From the NCBI GenBank assembly GCA_946803715.1, contig CAMPET010000079.1, positions 239,468-289,349 on the forward strand: a stretch of DNA of 49,882 bases, in the 5' to 3' direction. The translations under genes were made by a program, and so were the position numbers. Positions within the stretch are counted from its first letter, which is position 1. Each line of letters starts with the position of its first letter. The stretch is from Beroe ovata (taxonomy: Eukaryota > Ctenophora > Nuda > Beroida > Beroidae). The notes beneath the pieces were generated by a model. It was not told where the DNA came from and did not search any database. It saw only the letters and a list, made by a program, of their open reading frames with translations. Positions 41,901 through 49,882 of the stretch are shown here, one piece after another.

Positions 41901-44548
41901 ATCATAGTCACAGGAATGGTCCGACAATATCTGCAATAAGGAATGTTAACTATTTGTACCTCTTTGATCCCAATGGCATAAGTCATAGGCTGACAGTTCT
42001 TCCTGAGATCAAACTTGTCGATGAGCTGTTTTGACAGGTGTCCATGGCACCCCTCGGCAAACATTGTTAACTTTGCGTGGATCTCCATACCTCGCTCAAA
42101 GGTGTCCTGAGATAGAGAGAGGATGTGGGTGAACGCTTTGAATTGAAATTATGCTTCGACAACATGTAATCTATCGAGGCAGAAACCCCAATCAAGAGAT
42201 TTGTGGGTGTTTATCGCAGCTTATTATTGGAGCCATTAAACCCAACCTTTCCATCTTCCTTCATACGATTTCATTTTCATTTTTCCATTTCATTGACCTA
42301 ATTAGGTATCCCGCAACCGATTCTTGTCGGTAATAACTCCGGATCTTTTGACACAACTCGACATAACCAATTATAAATTACCTTAGAAACCGTGTCGCAA
42401 CCCTACAAAATCCTTCAAAAGTTGGAACAATCAATTTGTCTCGCATTTATGAAGATCTGTTGATCGATTTTCAACTGTCAAAATCAATCATCAAATCGTG
42501 TTTCAGAAAGTTCAAATCTCTCAATTTCAGTGATGTACATATTAAACTAGCTTAAAAATGGCGATGGAGTAAGAGCGGTGGTAATGCTTTAGCCCTGGTC
42601 CCTGATACCCTGACACTGTCTGCTCTGACACCACTGTCTACCTTGACACCACTGTCTACCTTGACACCACTTTCTACCCTGGTTCCTGACACCACTTTCT
42701 ACCCTGACACCACTTTCTACCTTGGTTCCTGACACCACTGTCTCCCTTGTCACCACTTTCTACCCTGGTTCCTGACACCACTTTTTACCCTGACACCACT
42801 TTCTACCCTGGTTCCTGACACCACTTTTTACCCTGACACCACATTTGACACTAACACGCTTCGCAATCATAACATAATGTCATAACTGTATACAGTGGAG
42901 TTGACTATATGAAAACACGCGCCCCCTCATACTGGCATGGTATGACTAACACCCCAGTTCAAAGATAAACTTCCATAGAAAGCACATCATACGTTACCTT
43001 TGGGGACCCGTCCTTTGCTATTCCCACATCATTAGTAGCCACACCCTTTATTGACCCATCATCATGGAACAGAACCTCACTGGCAGCGTATCCGGGGTAA
43101 ATTTCCACTCCCAGCTCCTCGGCTTGTTCTCCTGGGAAAGAAAGTTCCACATTAAACAATATGAACGTGCTCAAGCAAAATTGACGTACAAAACTATAAC
43201 CTGTCACATGCCATTTTGAAGCAAATGAGGGGTATCACCCTTCATCGGGGAAAATAGATTGCTTTTGCTTGAGCGATCGGGTGACAGCCTAATTATAGAA
43301 CCATTTCCAGGAATCGCGACAGCATTGCTCAGAATCAGAACCAAAGTGCAAGTTTTGGCAAATCTCCGACAATCCGTTGTGCCACAAAATGGTGTCATGA
43401 ACCACACCGTCCGAGAAAACAGAATGACAAATGACAAAGCCACTTATCGTTAGACAATTCGCTATGGATATATGCTCGTGTCAAACAGGTCCCAACTCAC
43501 ACTGTTGGCTGGATTTGAATCAAACACAAGTGACTCATTTCATGAAATTCAAAGTGTTATAGTCCACAAAGATACTAAATGACACTCACCTAGCCATTTG
43601 ACCACGTGTCCTAATCTGACAATGTAGTTCCCATGATTCTTCATGGGTATCAACAGCTCTGGGATCGTCAGAGATGAATTCTTTGTGAGAATTGCAAACT
43701 GATCTTGAGTAACGGGCGTTTTGAGTGGGGCGCCCATTTCCAGTGCATCAGGAAAGAGATCAAATATTGGTGCCGGCTCTATGACAGCGCCAGAGAGTGT
43801 GTGGCTACCTGCCAGATATAGTTTACTGGATAGTGGAAGAGGAAGTTCAACTTCTACATTAGAGAATCGGCAATTGACGCACCAGTTTCTGCGCGCTTAA
43901 TTCTGCGCGCGTAACAAATAGTCAGAGTGTGGCTTTTTCAAGTGGTTACAGTGAATATACGGTCACGAAATGTTGATTCGGAGTTAGCGCGTTACATTTC
44001 ACCCAATCGTTCCTACACAATTTTTTCAAAACCTCGGTTTCTACGTTATGTTGTGCTTTGTGGACAAGTGGAGTCCACAGTATGTTGTTTGAAGACTTCT
44101 GGAATATGACAGTGAGTGGCTGTAAGGCTAAGTGGTGTCTTTGTGTACCTATTTCAGCGCCCTTTTCAATGACACAAACTCTGATCTCAGTGCCCTCCCT
44201 TTGGGCATTCTGCATGAGCCTGATAGCAGCGCTAAGGCCTGCTGGACCGCCCCCCACAATTGCTACATCAACTTCATCTGCATACCGTTCCATATCAACA
44301 TCTGAAACATAGTGATACAGATACACCGCACATGAGTTTAGCCAACTTGAAGTTGATGATTGTGACTGAGTGAAACACTCGAGGTTAACGATAGCTGATA
44401 TTACAGGGAACAAACCTGTCCATCTGTCATCTGTCGCTCTGTCTACCATGGTGTAGTGTGTTGTTATAGTGCGTGGAGCACTGCTTAGCCGTCGCTTACA
44501 CAGCCTCCCTAATTGGGGCCGGAGTAGCCGCCTTCCTCCTACCAACAT
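38983..44548 (-). CDS. ETFDH: Electron transfer flavoprotein-ubiquinone oxidoreductase
   Basis: Mitochondrial inner-membrane enzyme that passes electrons from ETF (fatty-acid and amino-acid dehydrogenases) to ubiquinone through FAD and a 4Fe-4S cluster. Eleven exons in transcription order: 44548-44416, 44301-44149, 43808-43590, 43131-42998, 42106-41960, 41823-41635, 41380-41263, 40895-40755, 39877-39764, 39551-39275, 39160-38983; all phases close to 600 residues (human 617). An Arg-rich N-terminus without acidic residues in its first 25 suits a mitochondrial presequence. Seen: FAD-binding [13 protein letters not shown] (about 57-69), [77 protein letters not shown], and [19 protein letters not shown]. 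Cluster cysteines are 544 (FCPAGVYEY), 569, 572 and 575 (NCVHCKTC). It ends [11 protein letters not shown]. Confidence 0.97.
40896..41195. repeat. Minisatellite at the 3' splice site of ETFDH exon 8
   Basis: A unit of about 40-45 bp (GAGGGAGTGGTGTCATTGGTAACACCTCTATTAGGGAGGA, variable) repeats about six to seven times. On the coding strand each unit contains CTCCCTCA-type pyrimidine-rich sequence. The first unit supplies the true acceptor CCACTCCCTCAG of exon 8. A single N lies inside at 41069. Confidence 0.9.
42605..42845. repeat. Minisatellite in ETFDH intron 4
   Basis: Variants of TGACACCACTTTCTACCCTGGTTCC repeat about ten times in mixed 17- and 25-bp spacings. It lies between the exons at 43131-42998 and 42106-41960. 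Confidence 0.9.
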
Positions 44549-45155
44549 GCTAAAACAGATGTGGTTCAGGGTTACTCTCTCACTTTTTCAGTTCTCGGCC
44601 ATTGAGTGAAATAGCAAGTGCCCCTCGAACATATGAGTGAAAGTCATGGAACACATCGCACGAAATTTCATCACAGCATTCCTGATTTGCCTGATGATCA
44701 GTTTGTTTATCAGTTTGTTTATCAGGATTTATTTCTTTCACAAAATAAAAGCATCTCCAAATTATTACTGATTTCAACAACAAAGCACATTCTGTTCAGT
44801 ATAATAATACCAATTCTGGCAACACATAGACTTTTTGGGGTTTACTAATTTGCTGCCTCGGAACGAAAACCTAATAAGATAAATTTAAACATTTCCGGCT
44901 ATATCAAAATAAGCAGGGAAGAACGTCCATTTTCGTTGTAGAATCGTCTTAGAACCTCGGTGAAATGAAACGGTTGTAAACAAGGCAGGACAACTGTTTG
45001 CGATGGGTCTGTTGACAAAGATCTGAAAAGTTTATGTAATACCAATTACGATAAATCTATTCTAAGCACTGATCTCATCATCATTTATTGCTATGATAAC
45101 TAATCAGGGGGCTGGCAAGCCCCCCGCGGCATCTGTAGTTGATGTCACTATGATA
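44549..45155. other. Spacer upstream of ETFDH
   Basis: It is the likely ETFDH promoter and the 3' flank of the unrecognised gene. A hairpin at 45107-45124 (GGGGGCT-GGCA-AGCCCCC) resembles one at 26416. No exon was recognised. Confidence 0.5.
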
Positions 45156-47176
45156 TTAGTAATGTTTAAACATACAAATTCTAAGATCACAATCGAAATA
45201 CCGTTTATCATTGGAATTGCTGCTAGGAGTGGAGTCTCGCTCCTTCTCAGTACACTTTTGACAAGGTCCCTTTGGGAGCGTGTCTCGGTAGATAAGACTG
45301 GCAGCTTCCACAAACTGTACAACCTGCAAAATATGGAGAATCAAAGCTAAGAGTTAATCTGGAACAACTGAAGGAGAGAAGATGTGCTTCAAACGCAGTC
45401 AAATCGCATTCAAATACATACAATAGAAATGTGGTTGAGTGATGTCAGGAACTAACCATTTCTCTTACAAGGAAGCTGATGATTGGTCCACAGTCTTTTG
45501 ACAGGACGTAAGGATTTGGGATAAACTTGTTAAAACACGGGATTATTTCTGATGTTGGTTTAAGGAAGCTGTTCTTGCTCCTATCAGTGATCACTTCGTT
45601 GTATTCGTCTACAGTCATCACCTGGTAGCAGACTCATCTATTAATTTACTCTCTAACATCAACTAACATCTCAATGACTCAACATCAACTTACTAATTAA
45701 CAGTTTAACTGATAGGTTTAATACCTACTCATTGAATGAACATCAAAACATTACTCAGCGATTCAGTACATACTATAAAACATCTAAACTATAATAATCT
45801 AATCTAATCTATCTGGAAATCACCTCACTAATCTTGTCATTCCGCTGAAGCCGTGACCAGGACAGAGAATCATATGAATCAAGGAAGAGTAGTGATGGCC
45901 CTGTTGAATCACCCAGTATTTCAAAATACTTTTTTTTGATTATCTAGGGAAAAAGTGAGGATGACTGTAGAAATGAATGGCTAAAGACATTGCAGAGTAA
46001 AAACTGTAGAATCAGAAGCATGAATCAAACATAAATTTCGGGTTCTGAACTTTGCAATACCAACCTTTCGCTTTTTCCAAGGCTTGTGTCCAAAGTCAAA
46101 TTCCAATTCTGGTTCTATACAGACTTCCTCATCATCAACTATCTTACATCGTTTCTTCAGCACTTTATTTTTCACCAAAAAATCCTTCAAACGGTGCAAT
46201 TTGGCTTTATTCATCCGGAGCTGAAATGCTTTTGCACTTCTAATGTTCAATGTTCATGTTACAAAGAATCAGTAAATTACTATCATCTCTTATTCGCTCC
46301 TTCACGGTCAATACCTACTTATGCATAGAGCCAATTACATTCAGTAATCAGGCTGAGCAGTCTACAAAATGCTTCATAAATAAATCCTCAGAGAACTGAA
46401 AAACTAACCAAAGTCATCTGACTGAATGACTGTAGATGATCTCATATTAACTGATTCTATGAGTCTTTGAGCTAACACTTCCATTTCCATCAATAATTGC
46501 TCTTCAATCATGTTGCAAGAAGCAGTGCAGGAGTTGAAGGAATCTCCTGCCAAGGGGAAAAAGGTTTCAATAAATTGATGGAAAATGAATATCCAACCAT
46601 TTCTGCACATGTTCTAGTTGTACACTACATTCGTTCCAAAGCATATAAGTATGTACTTCAAGTTGGTAGCATGCAATAACCCTTTATGAAAGTTCTATTT
46701 CCCATAAGAAGGATAAGGGCCAGACCGAAGTAAAGATGATGTTGCAAGTTTATGTCGGCCCTTTCACTTAACTGATTATCAGATTGACGTGAAATTCTGG
46801 TTGTCGGAGCTTCTTATGGTCCTTGAGCTATAATAGAAATTTGAAGATAGCTTAATCAGTTTGGACCTCTGTAATTTCATATTACAACATGTAAAAAGAT
46901 GGTCACTGTGTAAGCGCAATCACATCTTGAATAAATACCAAAGACTAAGTCACAACATAGGAAGATAAGGATGGTATTTTCGATTTATATGAAGCTATGG
47001 CATACAAGAAGGTACCTATTCAGTACTCACATCATGAATTCGACATTTGACATAATAACATGACTCCAATGGGTCCAATACTCAGTTTTAGCAGAGAAAT
47101 ATGTCGAAACTAAAAATGTCAAATAAGAAAAATGGTACACCCACCTGCTGTAGACATTAGATAGGTTATTTCTGAA
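45156..47176 (-). CDS. Unrecognised multi-exon gene (partial model)
   Basis: I do not recognise the protein. Exons inferred from splice sites, in transcription order: 47176-47145 (32-nt microexon), 46546-46409, 46220-46065, 45943-45824, 45621-45457 and 45323-45156 (stop). The last four join in phase 0 throughout. The first two join in phase 1, but 46409 (phase 1) does not fit 46220 (phase 0), so a linking exon is missing or one boundary is wrong. The start is not found. Seen: an acidic/leucine helix-prone stretch MIEEQLLMEMEVLAQRLIES, a Lys/Arg-rich segment (RMNKAKLHRLKDF, KPWKKRK), IIKKKYFEILGDSTGPSLLF, FNKFIPNPYVL, and a C-terminal pair CQKC. The basic clusters suggest a nuclear or nucleic-acid-associated protein, but this is inference. 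Confidence 0.55.
46745..46870. repeat. Repeat family R1, copy 2
   Basis: TTATGTCGGCCCTTTCACTTAACTGATTATC and CTTATGGTCCTTGAGCTAT match copy 1 at 15-165 in order and orientation. It lies in an intron of the unrecognised gene. Confidence 0.7.
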
Positions 47177-47604
47177 CTGAAAAGAGAATTCATGCCTATA
47201 GGGTAAAATCAGTTAAGTAATGCTGAAGCAACCCAGTACTACATCATATGAATGTAAGTGCAATGAATTCATTTTATGCAATTGCAAAACAAAATACTGG
47301 ATATCGAGTTTCTAATCCAAGGATCAATACAGTGACACCGGAGAAGGCAAAATCTAAACTGTGAATCATCAGCAGTTGCCTTAAAGACGTATCGCCAAGC
47401 AAAATGATTGCGATGTATGTGATTCCTGCAGATCTAACCAGCTGACCTTTGTGTATCGCACACGCTCTCCATCATAGCATCTGATAAAAAAACTGACTTT
47501 CATTGTTTGCGCGCACCTTGATTGGAAACATTTTGTGAATTATAGTTTCATTTTGCTCCGCACAGTGCAATCAATTTTACAACGATTTGCGGAGGCCGAA
47601 CATC

Positions 47605-47690
47605 TTCAGATTTTATCAGACCCCTGTTTCTCGCGCGCGCGATCCGAGAAACTATAGAAATCTGATAAAATCTGTCAAGGCTGAATAATG
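47605..47690. repeat. Foldback element related to R3
   Basis: CAGATTTTATCAGA..CTGTTTCTCGCGCGCG on the left pairs with GATCCGAGAAAC..TCTGATAAAATCTG on the right. Arms are about 35 bp with small mismatches. Confidence 0.8.
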
Positions 47691-48107
47691 ATTGATGATG
47701 AATCGCGCGCCGCGCGTGAAAAAGACATAAATTGCCGGATGTTATCTGTCCACTGTTTTTTGCGCCCTGAACCCTCGGCGCGCGCAACGAATTCATGAAA
47801 AGTGAAAACTCGTCAAAATGCCAAGAATAAGATCCCGCCAGCAAGGGTTACCGTGGTGTTTTCACCTCTATAAGGCGCGCGACGTTTCGCGCGCCGTAAC
47901 CTTTCGCGCGTCACGCAGTGTGCTTTTCGAGTGCCTACGGCCCGCGCACAATGCCTACGACTATCCACGGAAATGATGTTCGCGCCAGCGCTTAATGCTT
48001 GCTGGCCACACTACTCTGTGACCGATGTTCACTTTTGGGGCATAAACCGGCCTCTGTGGATTCAGCACCGCAAAACGATTTCTCACATTGNAATAGAGAT
48101 GAAACAT

Positions 48108-48245
48108 CAATTGTCGATCGATGATAGACCCTGTCGAGAATTTCGTTGCGCGCGCGCGCAAACTTATTCTCAGACAGCTGCTTGCTGACGCAAGCCGCTT
48201 CGCGGCTTGCATCAGCGGTCTGGCATCGTCCGACAAAACATCAAC
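48108..48245. repeat. Repeat family R2, copy 4
   Basis: It includes GTCGATCGATGATAGACCCT, GTCGAGAATTTCG, a (GC)n tract and CAAACTTATTCTCAGAC, then a perfect 8-bp hairpin CAAGCCGC-TTC-GCGGCTTG at 48191-48209. Confidence 0.8.
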
Positions 48246-48569
48246 AGAGAAAAGTCAATCCTGCTTTTCATATCCTTTTGAGCCTAGAAAACATAGTACA
48301 TACTGCTAAGTATTGTTGTATTGAAATTTTGAACCTTAGTCTTATTGCTTAGTCTTATTGTGTTGAGTTCAAAAGTATGGCCAAATTTTAAAGTTTCCAC
48401 TCATTTATATCTTAAGAAGCTGGCAGACAGCTGTGAGAAAAATACAAAGGGACATTTGGGAATTATTTCATATAATTGCATCTCATCTTAGTGGAATGTT
48501 TGGGTGGTTTGTATTTTGCTATAGATAATGTTGGGGTCACCAATGGTCAACTGTTACTTTATCTTCTTA
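48145..48569. repeat. 425-bp exact direct repeat, copy 1
   Basis: By eye this is identical to 49458-49882 at a constant offset of 1313 bp. Confidence 0.92.
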
Positions 48570-49221
48570 TCAGTCTTATATACAGGTATATTTTGATTAA
48601 TCGCTCAAATCATGGTCTGTAGTACATCATTCTCGAATTGAGCATCTTATGTTACATCTTATGAGCATCTTATGTTACAAGAAATGTAAAGCAATCAATT
48701 TTTGCAAATTTAGTGATATGCAAACTCTGCAGGTAGCACTCATATTCATCAAAGGAAGGGAAATGTCAAACCTGATCCAAGTGGAGATAGTTTATCAGCA
48801 GGGAGTGAGTTTTGGTTTTAAAATTTCAGAATATGATATATCAGTTCTTTTGATTATAACTCTAAGGAGTCCTAGAAAAAGCCTTCTTTCTGAGCATTAC
48901 ACTCAGTTTCTCTTATAAGAAACTTATTGGAATCCTAGGCTAGAGGTTTCTTATTTTTCCGCGATTTTGAGCCTACAAGTTTCTTCACTGGTTTCTTATT
49001 TCTGTATCCTATATCAATTTTTGAAACTTACTTGAGTCATCATCTCAACATAGTTGTACTTATTAATTTAGAAGTCTATTCCATGGGTGTTCTCAAAATG
49101 CCGATCAGAAGTGCAGATGTATGGTATACGGTTAAAAGTGAAGGGGGCATGGGCAGAGGCCTGGGGGCGCAGCCCCCAGAAGCCAGACGTTTTCTATCGG
49201 TAGAATAATCGTTGTACTGAT

Positions 49222-49365
49222 AAGGGGTTATGGCGTCCACTAACTCGGGAACCGATCATCCGATTGACGTTAAAGTTTGGTCGTTTGAGTTTCTAGTGGT
49301 CCTTGACCGATGACAAAAGATTCAAATCAATCGGTCTGTCCGTTTGGGAGCTATCCTCAAATGCT
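49222..49365. repeat. Repeat family R1, copy 3
   Basis: GGGGTTATGGCGTCCACTAA, CGGGAACCGATCATCCGATT, TTTCTAGTGGTCCTTGACCG and TCCGTTTGGGAGCTA parallel copy 1. A fourth, truncated copy follows at 49390-49456. Confidence 0.8.
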
Positions 49366-49457
49366 CACTTAACCTGACATGTTTTGAGTCGATATGGGGT
49401 TATGGCAGCCACTAACTCAGGAACAGATCATCCGATTGACGTGAAATTTTGGTTGTN

Positions 49458-49882
49458 GTTGCGCGCGCGCGCAAACTTATTCTCAGACAGCTGCTTGCTG
49501 ACGCAAGCCGCTTCGCGGCTTGCATCAGCGGTCTGGCATCGTCCGACAAAACATCAACAGAGAAAAGTCAATCCTGCTTTTCATATCCTTTTGAGCCTAG
49601 AAAACATAGTACATACTGCTAAGTATTGTTGTATTGAAATTTTGAACCTTAGTCTTATTGCTTAGTCTTATTGTGTTGAGTTCAAAAGTATGGCCAAATT
49701 TTAAAGTTTCCACTCATTTATATCTTAAGAAGCTGGCAGACAGCTGTGAGAAAAATACAAAGGGACATTTGGGAATTATTTCATATAATTGCATCTCATC
49801 TTAGTGGAATGTTTGGGTGGTTTGTATTTTGCTATAGATAATGTTGGGGTCACCAATGGTCAACTGTTACTTTATCTTCTTA
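49458..49882. repeat. 425-bp exact direct repeat, copy 2 (runs off window end)
   Basis: It begins immediately after a single N at 49457 and matches copy 1 base for base as far as the window goes. The sequence before the N belongs to a different repeat (R1). The N junction makes an assembly overlap the simplest explanation. Confidence 0.92.

Larger units (their letters stand above)
47177..49882. other. Right-edge repeat-rich region
   Basis: It contains an R3 foldback relative (47605-47690), GCGC-rich palindromes to 47960, a single N at 48091, R2 (48108-48245), R1 copies (49222-49365 and 49390-49456) and an exact 425-bp direct duplication reaching the window end. The start of the unrecognised minus-strand gene may lie here. 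I could not identify its first exon. Confidence 0.55.

Noticed and set aside
48733-48804. Possible 72-nt plus-strand exon (CTGCAG acceptor, GGA|GTGAGT donor, phase 0)
   Set aside because: The splice sites are good, but the 24-residue peptide resembles nothing I know, and no partner exon was seen in the window.

Overview
The window is nuclear DNA of an invertebrate animal. Every gene is split by short GT-AG introns, most of them about 80 to 900 bp. The proteins are animal cytoskeletal, secretory-pathway, receptor and mitochondrial proteins, and the spacers are full of microsatellites, minisatellites and short interspersed repeats. About seven genes in 50 kb points to a compact genome. I cannot name the phylum from the sequence alone. 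Seven isolated single Ns, two of them followed by a repeat of nearby sequence, suggest an assembly in which diverged haplotypes were sometimes joined head to tail.

Layout. On the plus strand, 535 to about 6541 is the C-terminal part of a KIF1/UNC-104 kinesin-3, which enters from the left edge, and 8260-11700 is a complete alpha-tubulin N-acetyltransferase (ATAT1/MEC-17). From there the genes are on the minus strand: HSPA5/BiP (12886-16046), a rhodopsin-class GPCR (17201-20731), the mitochondrial dicarboxylate carrier SLC25A10 (31760-36785), the electron-transfer-flavoprotein:ubiquinone oxidoreductase ETFDH (38983-44548) and an unrecognised multi-exon gene (45156-47176). I rebuilt exon boundaries by hand from splice sites, reading phase and remembered family sequence; phases close for ATAT1, HSPA5, the GPCR, SLC25A10 and ETFDH. 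Two KIF1 exon ends and one link in the unrecognised gene are uncertain.

The largest gene-free stretch is 20.7-31.8 kb. It holds microsatellites, a 33-bp perfect inverted repeat, small tandem repeats and two copies of one element in opposite orientation about 7.2 kb apart. Other spacers carry GC-rich foldback and dispersed repeat families that recur across the window.

Neighbouring genes do not form one pathway. KIF1 (microtubule transport) and ATAT1 (tubulin Lys40 acetylation) both act on microtubules. SLC25A10 and ETFDH are both mitochondrial inner-membrane energy-metabolism proteins. These pairings may be chance. The most interesting gene-level observation is that SLC25A10 has two homologous first exons with the same splice phase, each encoding the first carrier motif. 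I found no clear sign of a wholly new biological system.
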